17,257 nt of DNA from JACQHJ01 sp038063075 (GTDB taxonomy: Bacteria > Patescibacteriota > Microgenomatia > Levybacterales > UBA12049): positions 1-17,257 of the forward strand of contig JBBTVW010000045.1 in assembly GCA_038063075.1 (NCBI GenBank), given 5' to 3'. A program made the position numbers and the translations under genes. Below, piece after piece: positions 1 to 7,575 of this stretch. The notes under the pieces are model-generated. The model was not told the DNA's origin and ran no database searches. It saw only the letters and a program-made list of their open reading frames with translations. The first letter of the stretch is position 1. Each line of letters begins with the position of its first letter.

Positions 1-738
1 TAAAGGTAAAACTACATTTTTCCCTATTATGCTTTCGTATCTTTTGTCTTTAGGATTAACAGCAACTGCCGTGTCCCCGAGCATAGTTTCTGGTCTTGTT
101 GTAGCAACAGTTATAAATTCTTTTGTATCTTTAACTGCGTATTTAATAAAATAAAGAACTGAATCTTTTTCCTGATAAACTACTTCTAAATCAGAAAAAC
201 TTGTTCCATCGTACGTGCAATAATTAACTAATCTCTCTGCTCTATAAACTAAATCATCATCATAAAGTTTTTTAAACGTTTTATAAACAATTCGCACGAT
301 ATCCTTATCCATCGTAAACTTTTTCCTACTCCAATCAAGAGAAAAACCAAGTCTTTTTAGTTGACCTTCCATAATTGGCCTATTGCTTTGAACAAATTCC
401 CAGATCATTTGATACAAAGTTTCCCTATCAAAATCAAACCTAGACTTGCCTTCTTTTTGCAGTTTTTTCTCAAAGACAAATTGCGTTTCAAAACCAGCAT
501 GATCGGCACCTGGAACCCATAGGGTTTTATCGCCTAACATTCTATGAAACCTAATTAAAATATCTTCTATCACATACATTGCATGACCAAAGTGAAGTGG
601 TGCATTTGCATTAGGTGGAGGTAAAATTATTGAATATGGTTTTCCTTTAGGATTTACTTCAGGTTTAAAATAACCTTTTTCTTCCCAAAGTTTATAAATT
701 TTCTGCTCTACGTCTTTATGATTATATGCTTTATCCAT
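1..738 (-). CDS. valS: Valyl-tRNA synthetase, N-terminal part (runs off the left edge)
   Basis: This gene charges tRNA-Val in the cytoplasm. Only the first 246 codons are inside the window, and the frame stays open to base 1. The translation starts MDKAYNHKDVEQKIYKLWEE. It carries the class I catalytic entry PPPNANAPLHFGHAM near residues 40-54, with HFGH as the HIGH motif, followed by LWVPGADHAGFETQ. Near residues 208-224 it has ATTRPETMLGDTAVAV, typical of the ValRS/IleRS CP1 editing domain. The PPPN-x-N opening and GADHAG segment favour ValRS over IleRS or LeuRS. The KMSKS loop and anticodon-binding domain are beyond the edge. The ATG at 738 is the natural N-terminus and has no Shine-Dalgarno; a promoter ends 8 nt before it. 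Identification is confident; completeness cannot be judged. Confidence 0.93.
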   Translation of the reverse strand, partial: MDKAYNHKDVEQKIYKLWEEKGYFKPEVNPKGKPYSIILPPPNANAPLHFGHAMYVIEDILIRFHRMLGDKTLWVPGADHAGFETQFVFEKKLQKEGKSRFDFDRETLYQMIWEFVQSNRPIMEGQLKRLGFSLDWSRKKFTMDKDIVRIVYKTFKKLYDDDLVYRAERLVNYCTYDGTSFSDLEVVYQEKDSVLYFIKYAVKDTKEFITVATTRPETMLGDTAVAVNPKDKRYESIIGKNVVLPL

Positions 739-746
739 TAGCTTTG

Positions 747-775
747 ATTTTACTTTGATTCCTAAATTTTATCAA
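747..775 (-). promoter_or_regulatory. valS promoter, apparently leaderless
   Basis: On the minus strand TTGATA (770-775) and TAAAAT (747-752) are separated by exactly 17 nt. Only 8 nt lie between the -10 box and the valS ATG at 738, so a start site about 7 nt after the -10 leaves almost no 5' leader. The -35 box abuts the -35 of the divergent promoter at 778-808 with 2 bp between them. Confidence 0.6.
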
Positions 776-777
776 GG

Positions 778-808
778 TTGACAAGTAGATGATACAGTAT
801 GATATAAT
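778..808 (+). promoter_or_regulatory. Promoter of the 70-aa gene, extended -10, leaderless type
   Basis: A perfect TTGACA (778-783) is followed after 19 nt by a perfect TATAAT (803-808). The latter is preceded by TG at 800-801, giving an extended -10, TGnTATAAT. The ATG at 818 is 9 nt downstream, so the expected start site is about 3 nt before the start codon. No Shine-Dalgarno is present. The 19-nt spacer is long, but the extended -10 compensates. Confidence 0.7.
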
Positions 809-817
809 TCACAGACT

Positions 818-1030
818 ATGGCAGGAAATAATTCAGAAAAAGGAATGGGAAGATCTAAGCTAACCCACGTTGATTTACAAACAGGAACCATTAGCGGCGT
901 GCCTTACATTGCAACAGTAAGAGGTTTAGGTAAAAATGGGCTTCCATTTAGAGCTCAGCCTGGACACATGTCTGTAGACAGATTAAATCAAGTAGGAGCA
1001 AAGACTAATCCACAAGTAAAAGGTAAATAA
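818..1030 (+). CDS. Small basic protein of unknown function (70 aa)
   Basis: I do not recognise a family. The protein is hydrophilic, rich in Gly, Lys and Asn, and has no signal peptide, membrane segment or cysteine. The middle, GTISGVPYIATVRGLGKNG, could form a short beta-sheet element. It is a lone plus-strand gene between minus-strand valS and the DUF4012 gene, which ends at 1083. Support for its reality is the very strong consensus promoter ending 9 nt before the ATG and the lack of any competing gene on the other strand. It is probably translated from a leaderless mRNA. A DNA- or RNA-binding role would fit the charge, but that is a guess. Confidence 0.62.
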   Translation: MAGNNSEKGMGRSKLTHVDLQTGTISGVPYIATVRGLGKNGLPFRAQPGHMSVDRLNQVGAKTNPQVKGK

Positions 1031-1082
1031 TATTTTTTAAACCTCAAAAGACAAAATATCCCAAGTAAACACGCTGTTTAAA

Positions 1083-3761
1083 TTATTTTGCCAAGGCAAT
1101 ATTTAACTCAATATCTCTTTTAAGATCTTTTGAAAAAATTATTTTTTTGTCAATTGTTTTTGCCCCATTTGGTAAATTAATTGCAGAAAGACCATCACTA
1201 AGGTTTAGGGTGAAAGAGTATGGTATATTCTCAACTCCAGGTTGTTTAAAAATTTTTAAACTATACTCAAAAGAAGGTTTTTTTAGATCAAGTTTTTGTG
1301 CTAGTTTATAATTAACTTCAATTGTTTTAAGAGTTTGCGCATCTATATTTACCAAAAAACCATAAATTGTTTTACCATTTTGATCTTCTTTATTTACTTC
1401 AAGTCCAGTTGGAGGGACAAAGGTTTTCTTTTCATAAACAATAGGGTCTTTAATTGGCTCTACAATTTTCTGTTCTTTACCATCAATCTTAACTGCAGTC
1501 AAAGTTGATCCAAAGGGAGTAATAATTCTTAAGTAATTTTTATAAAAACCGTTCTTTCCTAAAGACTTATTTGCATCATTTTTTATACTTACTTTAACCT
1601 GCTCACTTATACTCCCATCATTTGCTATGGTTGAGTTTTGTAAAAGACTTCTTGTAATAAAATAGTTAACTTTGTTTGCCGATAAATTTGCTTCGTTAAT
1701 CCCAACTATATCATTTACAATTGTCTTATCGCTCTTTCTGTTATCAGTTATAGTTGAGCCAAACCCATTAACAGAGAATAAAGATTGCATTGAAACATCA
1801 TTAAAGGCAAATATAATATGTTTTTCGTAAATTGATTTTGTTAACGCATTTAAGATGTTTAGATAAGAAATATTTTTTTCTTGAGCAAGTTTTAGATTAA
1901 TTGAGGCGTATAAAGACCTTAAGAAATCTTTCTTTTTAGTTGATCCAGGGAAAAAGTCTTTTTCTACATAATAGTTTGTTATTGTAAATAAATTATCTGC
2001 AGTTATGGTTTCATTGTAATCTAAAACCTTAACAGGACCAATTGCATTGAGTAAATTTTTAACAAAAGAAAGATCAACTCCAATTACTCCATCAACTCTT
2101 TGACGCATTTCAGTATTTAAAAATACTGCCGAAGCTATTGCTGACTTTGAAAAATCTACATCGAAGTTACTATCCCTTAAATACCAGTGAACCGATGGAA
2201 GATATCTTCTTATAGGAAATGGTGGCTCCACGTGACCTTTTAGCTGACCATCTGCATCGTAAACATCTAGAATTTTAAAATCTTTAACCTTTCCATTATC
2301 TACTTTTAAGATTGCAAACGATCCAATGAATCCCCCACCTGGTCTTAACTCCATATTATTTTGCAATAAAACTAAATAAGTTTTTTCTCCGTTAAATCCA
2401 ATCACCTGTGGCCAAACGTCAATAGTTGATGATGCAAATGAAATTAAATCATTTAGTTTATTATCAATTTCTTTTGGGATAATACCTTGTTTTTTCTCCT
2501 TCTGATAAACAACAAGTGCATTTTTAAAATCATCTAATGCTTTCATAAATTCAACTTCACTACCATTTTTTGCTGAGATAATATTTTTTAAGTTTTGAAA
2601 ACTATTAAGTAAACTTGATGCCGTGTAGGAAACCTCAATTCCTTGATTTATTTTGTCTGACAAAAACAACAAGCTTTTTTCTTGTCCTAATATTTCTGCT
2701 TGTCTTTGTAAAAGTACAAAGGATTCTTTTGCCAGATTAAAAAATTTATGTGCACTAACTGCCGATACTTTTGCTCTTGATAAGTCCTGACTTTCGATTG
2801 AAGAGATTAAGTCTTTTGCAAAAAAACCACCAATACCTAAAAAGGAAAATGTAAAAATTAATGGCAAAATAAAGAAAAATATTAAAGTAAGAAGTATGCC
2901 TGAGAAAATAGTTGAAAGATTAAATCTTGAAGAAGAATTATTTTTTTCTACTTCCCTTTTTACTTCTTCAACCTCTTTTTTTGCTAAATCTAGTTTTTTA
3001 ATTTTAGATTCTAAGTCATAATTTTCTTCTAATAAATATTTTCCATTTAGCGATAGCTCTAATTTTTCTTTTTTTAATTTTTGGTTTTTTACAAAATCTA
3101 TTTTTACAAAAGGGTCTTTTTTTTGAAATATATGAGCTAGAGACATTAAACTAAATTTCTTACTCGGATATGCAAAAAATACCCTATTATCTTCACTTTC
3201 TATAAAACCTGCTTGAAGTGCTGCTGTTACAACATCGTCAAAATAAACAGGATTAGTTAATGCAGTTCCATCCCCTGGAATATCTATCTTATTATTTTTT
3301 ATTATTGAGTTAATAAATTCATTGATGTATGTTTTTGAATCATAAATAATATTATTTGCAAAAATGTCACCAGTAACCACAACTTTGGCCTTTTCATATG
3401 ATGAGATATAACTATAGATATAATCTTCTGTTATTAAATTAATATTTATAGCAAGTGTAATTACTGAATTATCATGTTTTGCTTTTTTAATAAATGATGA
3501 TATAAACTCTTTTGAAATTATCCCATACTCGTCTATTATAAAAATGTGGGAGTAAGTGTTATCTGGAATTGTAGGAATTTTTTTAACATAGGGGATATGG
3601 ATAACATTATCGTTTTCCAATGTTTTACCACTTACAAAAATTACCAATGATTCTTGTGATATTTGGGTAGCTAGAGCTTTACCCAAAATCCCTAACTTAT
3701 CGACTATTAAAATAGGGTATTCGTGTTTTTTCTCTCGTGTTTCAAAGGCAGGAATATTCAT
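1083..3761 (-). CDS. DUF4012 membrane protein with N-terminal epimerase-like domain
   Basis: This is an 892-aa protein in three parts. Residues about 15-220 look like an extended short-chain dehydrogenase/epimerase fold: an opening ILIVDKLGILGKAL where the nucleotide-binding glycine loop would be, and GDGTALTNPVYFDDVVTAA near 163-181, as in sugar epimerases. I see no well-placed YxxxK catalytic pair, so it is probably degenerate. A charged, coiled-coil-like stretch (about 225-275) leads into one membrane helix near 284-312. The remainder is extracytoplasmic DUF4012, with the hallmark NNMELRPGGGFIGSF near residue 470 and VDGVIGVDLSFVKNLL downstream. DUF4012 proteins are common in CPR genomes and have no established function. 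The gene starts 6 nt after the rnhA stop and is probably cotranscribed with it. The TATAAT formed by the last rnhA codons, 10 nt before this ATG, could be an internal promoter. Confidence 0.88.
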   Translation of the reverse strand: MNIPAFETREKKHEYPILIVDKLGILGKALATQISQESLVIFVSGKTLENDNVIHIPYVKKIPTIPDNTYSHIFIIDEYGIISKEFISSFIKKAKHDNSVITLAININLITEDYIYSYISSYEKAKVVVTGDIFANNIIYDSKTYINEFINSIIKNNKIDIPGDGTALTNPVYFDDVVTAALQAGFIESEDNRVFFAYPSKKFSLMSLAHIFQKKDPFVKIDFVKNQKLKKEKLELSLNGKYLLEENYDLESKIKKLDLAKKEVEEVKREVEKNNSSSRFNLSTIFSGILLTLIFFFILPLIFTFSFLGIGGFFAKDLISSIESQDLSRAKVSAVSAHKFFNLAKESFVLLQRQAEILGQEKSLLFLSDKINQGIEVSYTASSLLNSFQNLKNIISAKNGSEVEFMKALDDFKNALVVYQKEKKQGIIPKEIDNKLNDLISFASSTIDVWPQVIGFNGEKTYLVLLQNNMELRPGGGFIGSFAILKVDNGKVKDFKILDVYDADGQLKGHVEPPFPIRRYLPSVHWYLRDSNFDVDFSKSAIASAVFLNTEMRQRVDGVIGVDLSFVKNLLNAIGPVKVLDYNETITADNLFTITNYYVEKDFFPGSTKKKDFLRSLYASINLKLAQEKNISYLNILNALTKSIYEKHIIFAFNDVSMQSLFSVNGFGSTITDNRKSDKTIVNDIVGINEANLSANKVNYFITRSLLQNSTIANDGSISEQVKVSIKNDANKSLGKNGFYKNYLRIITPFGSTLTAVKIDGKEQKIVEPIKDPIVYEKKTFVPPTGLEVNKEDQNGKTIYGFLVNIDAQTLKTIEVNYKLAQKLDLKKPSFEYSLKIFKQPGVENIPYSFTLNLSDGLSAINLPNGAKTIDKKIIFSKDLKRDIELNIALAK

Positions 3762-3767
3762 TTTGAC

Positions 3768-4196
3768 TTATATTATAAAATCAAGAGCCATGTTTACTAA
3801 GGTATCAGCTTTCTTGTTTTTCTCTCTTGGTACGTGTGCATAAATTGTGTTAAATCCTAAGACTTGCTCTTTACCTCTAATATCAAAAAGCATATCTCTT
3901 AAGGTAGGGTTTTTTACTTTATATCTTCCGACCAATTGAGAATATGCAAGCTGAGAATCCATATAAAATTCAACTCTCATTCCCTTTGGAAATTTATCTT
4001 TATTTTCTATCAACCAGTTAAAGCCCTCTACAACAGCTGCATACTCAGCTACATTATTTGTTGCCTTACCGATTCTTTTACCAATTGCTGCTAACTCGTT
4101 ACCCCCTTGATCTGTAATGTATACACCTAATGCTGATGGGCCTGGGTTGCCCCTTGAACCTCCATCTGTAAAAATAATTATTTTTTGTGTGTCCAT
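3768..4196 (-). CDS. rnhA: Ribonuclease HI
   Basis: This 142-aa protein degrades the RNA strand of RNA:DNA hybrids in the cytoplasm. The four metal-binding acidic residues are visible: D11 in FTDGGSRGNPGP, E51 in NNVAEY, D80 in YMDSQL and D131 in NKKADTLVN. The conserved H121 (HVPRE) is also present. The length is that of a minimal RNase HI, without an N-terminal hybrid-binding domain and without the long basic protrusion of the E. coli enzyme, so it resembles the archaeal or Gram-positive short type. It is the first gene of a two-gene unit with the DUF4012 gene 6 nt downstream. There is no Shine-Dalgarno before the ATG. Confidence 0.92.
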   Translation of the reverse strand: MDTQKIIIFTDGGSRGNPGPSALGVYITDQGGNELAAIGKRIGKATNNVAEYAAVVEGFNWLIENKDKFPKGMRVEFYMDSQLAYSQLVGRYKVKNPTLRDMLFDIRGKEQVLGFNTIYAHVPREKNKKADTLVNMALDFII

Positions 4197-4208
4197 ATTT
4201 ATACTTAC

Positions 4209-4234
4209 GTTATAAAAAAAATTTAAGAATTCAA
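4209..4234 (-). promoter_or_regulatory. Possible rnhA promoter
   Basis: On the minus strand TATAAC (4209-4214) lies 12 nt before the rnhA ATG, and TTGAAT (4229-4234) lies upstream with a short 14-nt spacer. The whole gap 4197-4266 is very AT-rich, and TAGAAT also occurs at 4241-4246 and 4254-4259, so the exact -10 is uncertain. Confidence 0.35.
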
Positions 4235-4266
4235 ACTTAAATTCTATATTCTATTCTAGCAGATTA

Positions 4267-5616
4267 TTAATTTTTAAGAGGCTTTAAAAGAAGATAAGAG
4301 ATAATAATTGTAAATAAAATTTGTCCTTGTTGAATTGTTAAAAAATAATGATCAAATAAACCAATAAAACATATTGAAAAAAGTAAGCTAATTTTTATAA
4401 ATTTGTTATCTTTTAAGGTAAATGTTCTGACAAAAGATTTAATAAATAAATACATAAATACAATAAATCCTACTATGCCTACTTGAGAAAGAGCTAGTAA
4501 GAAAATATTGTGAACCGGCTGAATTAATAAAGGACTGTTAAAGCTTGGCTCAAGATTATTTAAAAAATTATTTACACCAACTCCAAAAACAGGGTTTTTA
4601 ATAATCATATTAATTGAAGAGCTCGTTAAGCTTAACCTTTGCACAATTGACTCGTCTGAAAAACTAAATAGCGTAAACCTTTCAATTAGAATTGTGTTTG
4701 AAAACATTGTTAATAAAAAAATTATTAAAACTAAAGAAATAACTAATTCTTTCCCTAGAAAAGAGGTATTGAGTTTTGGGTTCTTATATTTTTTTCCTAT
4801 CGAAATAAGAAAGTAGACTACTATAAATAGTAACCAAGCAATAATAACAATACGTGAGAATGAAATAAATATTCCAACTGTTGTAATAATTAAAATTATT
4901 TTTATTAAGTACTTATTTATTGTGTTTTTAAAACTAAGTAAAAAGACTGTGGACAAAAGTAAATATCCTGCCAAAATATTTGGGTGAGAAAACGTTGCGT
5001 ATGGTCTTAGAATTAATTCATTATTAATTGACGCATTTGCAATACCTGGAGTTTGTTGATTAAAACTTCTTTCTCCTAAGAAATACAGTAATCCTTGAAA
5101 TGATCCTTTATTTAAATACTGAACTAGCGAAAGAATTGATTCAAAAAATATACCTGTAAATAAAAGAATTGATAATATTTTTTTATTTAGTTTATTAAAA
5201 TTTAAATAAAAAAAGGTTCCTAAAAAAACATACTCAACTATTTTAAATATTCCCAAAACTCCAACTTGCGGATTTTTGGAAACCATGACTCCTGTTAACA
5301 AAAAGATAATAAATAATAAAAAATAGAGAAGTATTTTTTTATATCTTCTTATTAATATAGTTAAAACATCTTTAGCGCTAAAAATAAAAATTAATAAAAT
5401 TAAAACATCTGTTAAGTAAAGTGTAGGGGATAAGTAATCAATTCTAAGTCCATAAGCAAAAGAAAAGGGAGGAAAAAAATGCTTACCTAGTTGTGTGGGT
5501 AAAAATAAAATGAGGAGATAGAAAAAGACAAAGGAAAACTTATTTTGGTCTAACGACCAAAACTCTTTCCCTACCTTCTCCACTTGATTCCGAAACAACT
5601 TCATCATCTTCTGCAA
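4267..5616 (-). CDS. O-antigen ligase/polymerase-like polytopic membrane protein
   Basis: This is a hydrophobic protein of up to 449 aa with about ten to twelve predicted membrane segments. It has the pattern of the O-antigen ligase / Wzy_C family: ILRPYATFSHPNILAGYLLLS mid-protein, then GVGVNNF and VHNIFLLALSQVGIVGFIVF near the C-terminus. The conserved His-Asn followed by a Gly-rich helix is typical. Family members polymerise or transfer undecaprenyl-linked glycans on the outer face of the cytoplasmic membrane; the substrate here is unknown. The start is uncertain. The ATG at 5616 would overlap the jag 3' end by 77 nt; in-frame alternatives are ATG at 5607 and 5604 and GTG at 5583, all still inside jag, and none has a clear Shine-Dalgarno. 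Translation is therefore probably coupled to jag. It is an unusual passenger at the end of the rpmH block. Confidence 0.82.
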   Translation of the reverse strand: MQKMMKLFRNQVEKVGKEFWSLDQNKFSFVFFYLLILFLPTQLGKHFFPPFSFAYGLRIDYLSPTLYLTDVLILLIFIFSAKDVLTILIRRYKKILLYFLLFIIFLLTGVMVSKNPQVGVLGIFKIVEYVFLGTFFYLNFNKLNKKILSILLFTGIFFESILSLVQYLNKGSFQGLLYFLGERSFNQQTPGIANASINNELILRPYATFSHPNILAGYLLLSTVFLLSFKNTINKYLIKIILIITTVGIFISFSRIVIIAWLLFIVVYFLISIGKKYKNPKLNTSFLGKELVISLVLIIFLLTMFSNTILIERFTLFSFSDESIVQRLSLTSSSINMIIKNPVFGVGVNNFLNNLEPSFNSPLLIQPVHNIFLLALSQVGIVGFIVFMYLFIKSFVRTFTLKDNKFIKISLLFSICFIGLFDHYFLTIQQGQILFTIIISYLLLKPLKN

Positions 5617-5995
5617 GAATTAAATGAATTACTCTTCTTTCCCATGGTTTTAATTCTTCTAAAACTACCTCTCTGTTTTGAGACAAGGCTTTTTCTTTTG
5701 CATCAATAGCTAATTTATTTAACCATTCTTCTCTGTTTTTCTTATAATCTCCAACTTCAATTGAAACTCTTTTAAAAACACCTTGTTTCTTTGATAAAAC
5801 TAGGGCAAGGATTAACTGAAGAGCATCCAAGGTTTCTCCATGATATCCAATTATCATTCCACTGTCTTCTGTTTCTAGGGTAAGTTTTATTTCTTCCTCT
5901 GTCTCTTCTAATTCAAACGTAGTATCTATTGAAAGATTTTTAAAAAACTCTTTTATATATTCTTCGTTTGTTGTTTCTTTAACTTTTTTTGACAT
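5540..5995 (-). CDS. jag: Jag/KhpB-type RNA-binding protein (KH + R3H)
   Basis: This is a cytoplasmic RNA-binding protein normally encoded beside yidC and linked to cell-envelope regulation in Gram-positive bacteria. The KH domain shows MIIGYHGETLDALQLI (GxxG loop GYHG). The C-terminal R3H part contains ELKPWERRVIHLILAEDDEVVSESSGEGRERVLVV, including the Arg-x3-His signature ERRVIH. I chose the internal ATG at 5995 (MSKKVKETT, 151 aa). It overlaps the yidC end by only 17 nt and removes nine residues that read out of the yidC tail; the upstream ATG at 6022 would give 160 aa. The N-terminal Jag_N domain seen in Firmicutes proteins is absent. The 3' end overlaps the O-antigen-ligase-like gene. 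Confidence 0.88.
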   Translation of the reverse strand: MSKKVKETTNEEYIKEFFKNLSIDTTFELEETEEEIKLTLETEDSGMIIGYHGETLDALQLILALVLSKKQGVFKRVSIEVGDYKKNREEWLNKLAIDAKEKALSQNREVVLEELKPWERRVIHLILAEDDEVVSESSGEGRERVLVVRPK

Positions 5996-6800
5996 ATTTT
6001 TTAATCCAATCTTCGAGGCCACCTAAGCCTGAAACTTTATACTGCTGTATGATACCAAAAATTGTAAACGTATTCCAGTATAAGGAAAGACCAATTGGGA
6101 AAGTGTATGACAAAAATCCAATCATAACTGGGAAGATGTAAAGCGATTGTGATTGAAAAGCAGTTGCAAAATCATCATTCTTTTTACCCTTAACTTCAAC
6201 CTTTTTATCTTTCTTATCAGCTGCTTTTGCCATCATCATCTTAGATTGAATAAATTGAAACACTCCTGTAAGAATTGGCACAAGTAAAATAACTGGTCCA
6301 ATTGTTGACATTAGTTGTCCTGGATTTTGAGCAAGAGGAATACTAAAAAAGTAGACATCCCATGGCCTATCTAATCTCAAAGCATCTGAATAGGCAATCT
6401 TATTTATTTCTGCAACTGAATTTCCTCCTAAATTAATAACCTTAATTAACACTGAATAAAGTCCCCAGATTACAGGAAGCTGAATTATTACTGGTAAACA
6501 TCCTGCAGCAGGATTAACCCCAAATTCTTTATAAAGCTTCATTGTTTCTGCTTGAAGTGTTTTTGCATCACCTTTGTGCTTATCTTTAAGTCTTGAAAGA
6601 TGTGGAGCAATGTCTTGCATCTTTTTAGATGCTTTAAGTTGAGCACTAGTTAGGGGATAAAGAATAAATCTAATAACAATTGTTAAAACAATTATAGAAA
6701 AACCTAAAGCGTAGGGAACACCTAAGCTAGATACAACTTTATAAACAACAAGAAGAATATTGATTATTGGATCTACTATAATTGTGTCAAAACTTATCAT
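5979..6800 (-). CDS. yidC: Membrane protein insertase YidC/Oxa1
   Basis: This protein inserts and folds membrane proteins, alone or with the Sec translocon. It is 273 aa, the short YidC2/SpoIIIJ-like form without the large periplasmic domain of Gram-negatives. The conserved groove arginine is R44 in TIVIRFILYPLT. It is followed by the cytoplasmic helical hairpin QLKASKKMQDIAPHLSRLKDKHKGD and by FGVNPAAGCLPVIIQLPVIWGLYSVL. Later membrane segments include GPVILLVPILTGVFQF and the final hydrophobic stretch SQSLYIFPVMIGFLSYTFPIGLSLYW. A lysine-rich loop (about 190-210) lies between them. There is no lipoprotein cysteine at the N-terminus. The start is 2 nt after the yidD stop, without a Shine-Dalgarno. 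Confidence 0.95.
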   Translation of the reverse strand: MISFDTIIVDPIINILLVVYKVVSSLGVPYALGFSIIVLTIVIRFILYPLTSAQLKASKKMQDIAPHLSRLKDKHKGDAKTLQAETMKLYKEFGVNPAAGCLPVIIQLPVIWGLYSVLIKVINLGGNSVAEINKIAYSDALRLDRPWDVYFFSIPLAQNPGQLMSTIGPVILLVPILTGVFQFIQSKMMMAKAADKKDKKVEVKGKKNDDFATAFQSQSLYIFPVMIGFLSYTFPIGLSLYWNTFTIFGIIQQYKVSGLGGLEDWIKKYVKKS

Positions 6801-6802
6801 TT

Positions 6803-7015
6803 TTAAGCTGTTTTATAATATGGCTGACATTTTAAAAGCCTTACTAAAGACATATAGCCACCTATTATAACTCCTTTTTCTTTTATTGCCATCTTTGCGT
6901 ATTCTGAACATGTTGGGGAAAACCTACAAACATTATTTGTTCCAGCAAGCTGAGTAACAAAAGGGGAGATGATTATTTGATATGTGTTTATTAATAAATT
7001 TATGATTGTTTTCAT
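6803..7015 (-). CDS. yidD: Membrane protein insertion efficiency factor YidD
   Basis: This 70-aa protein assists YidC-dependent insertion. The family pattern is complete: an amphipathic N-terminus ending in YQIIISPF, then CRFSPTCSEYA (Cys30 and Cys36) and RLLKCQPYY with Cys63. The C-terminus stops soon after the core, so it is close to the minimal family length. The ATG overlaps the rnpA stop as ATGA (4 nt), which suggests coupled translation. The position between rnpA and yidC is the classical one. Confidence 0.94.
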   Translation of the reverse strand: MKTIINLLINTYQIIISPFVTQLAGTNNVCRFSPTCSEYAKMAIKEKGVIIGGYMSLVRLLKCQPYYKTA

Positions 7016-7341
7016 TTTAATAAATTATTTAGTTTAAAAACTTCCTTAACTTCTTTTACTATTTCTTCTTGGTTCTTTTCTAGTATCTCTTTTTTAGGAA
7101 TAAATATAAGGTTATATCCTAAAACAATTTCAGCAAGGATTTCCTCGATGCCTTTTGCTAAATTTCTTTTAATCTTATTTCTTATAACTGCTTTCTTATC
7201 AATCCTTTTTGAAATAATAAAAGCAAACTTTAATCCATCATCTTCTCTTTTTAAATATTTTATTGTAAAAGACAAAGAAGAGATTGTTTTTTCACCCTTA
7301 CTTCTTTTTAAAACCGAAAGGCGGTTAACTCTTTTAAGCAT
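7012..7341 (-). CDS. rnpA: Ribonuclease P protein component
   Basis: This 109-aa basic protein binds RNase P RNA for tRNA 5' maturation. The signature RNKIKRN (residues 54-60) follows FAFIISKRIDKKAVI, matching the family's central strand and RNR helix. The opening LKRVNRLS is the usual N-terminus, with a basic-hydrophobic start. It begins 3 nt after the rpmH stop and has no Shine-Dalgarno, so it is probably read by coupling or from the rpmH transcript. The RNase P RNA gene itself was not seen in the window. Confidence 0.93.
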   Translation of the reverse strand: MLKRVNRLSVLKRSKGEKTISSLSFTIKYLKREDDGLKFAFIISKRIDKKAVIRNKIKRNLAKGIEEILAEIVLGYNLIFIPKKEILEKNQEEIVKEVKEVFKLNNLLK

Positions 7342-7344
7342 GGA

Positions 7345-7479
7345 TTAAACCGTTAGGCTTTTTCTTCCCTTTGCTATTCTTTTTCTTAATACTTTTCTAC
7401 CACCACTTGACATGCTTCTTTTTATAAATCCGTGTTTCCTGGCTCGCTTTCCTTTTTTTAATTTTCTTAATTTTTCCAT
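7345..7479 (-). CDS. rpmH: 50S ribosomal protein L34
   Basis: A short 44-aa gene starting MEKLRKLKKGKRARKHGF and continuing IKRSMSSGGRKVLRKRIAKGRKSL, stop at 7345-7347. The ARKHGF and GRKVLRKRIAKGRKSL segments are the L34 signature. The N-terminus differs from the common KRTFQPS form, being an extra-basic MEKLRKLKKGK instead. It heads the rpmH-rnpA-yidD-yidC-jag unit that diverges from dnaA, as in most bacteria. The ATG at 7479 follows an extended -10 by 6 nt and lacks a Shine-Dalgarno. Confidence 0.92.
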   Translation of the reverse strand: MEKLRKLKKGKRARKHGFIKRSMSSGGRKVLRKRIAKGRKSLTV

Positions 7480-7485
7480 TGAATT

Positions 7486-7514
7486 AGTATACCAGAGTTT
7501 AAGCCTGTTTTAAA
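7486..7514 (-). promoter_or_regulatory. rpmH promoter, extended -10, leaderless type
   Basis: The minus strand reads TGGTATACT (7486-7494), an extended -10 with TATACT at 7486-7491. It ends 6 nt before the rpmH ATG, so the expected start site is at or next to the A of ATG. A weak -35, TTTAAA (7509-7514), lies 17 nt upstream. Confidence 0.6.
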
Positions 7515-7538
7515 GAGTAAAACAAAAACGATCTAGTT

Positions 7539-7575
7539 TTATCCACTTTACCATCTTGACAATAAGTTATCCACA
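7539..7575 (+). other. DnaA boxes upstream of dnaA (part of oriC or an autoregulatory site)
   Basis: TTATCCACT (7539-7547) and a perfect TTATCCACA (7567-7575) lie in the same orientation 28 bp apart. The second is inside the spacer of the dnaA promoter. DnaA boxes here commonly serve both origin function and DnaA self-repression. Confidence 0.72.

Noticed and set aside
122..124. CRISPR arrays, tRNA genes, insertion sequences or integrase anywhere in the window
   Set aside because: Reading both strands gave no repeat-spacer pattern, no tRNA cloverleaf, and no transposase or recombinase frame; the secretion cluster therefore lacks visible marks of a mobile element within this window. The coordinates are only a placeholder for a window-wide observation.
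1066..1080. Short hairpin TAAAC-ACGCT-GTTTA between the convergent 70-aa and DUF4012 genes as a terminator
   Set aside because: A 5-bp AT-rich stem without a proper U-tract is too weak to support a terminator call.
7148..7348. Plus-strand 66-aa ORF antisense to rnpA
   Set aside because: Shadow of the real rnpA frame; no promoter, start signal or recognisable product.
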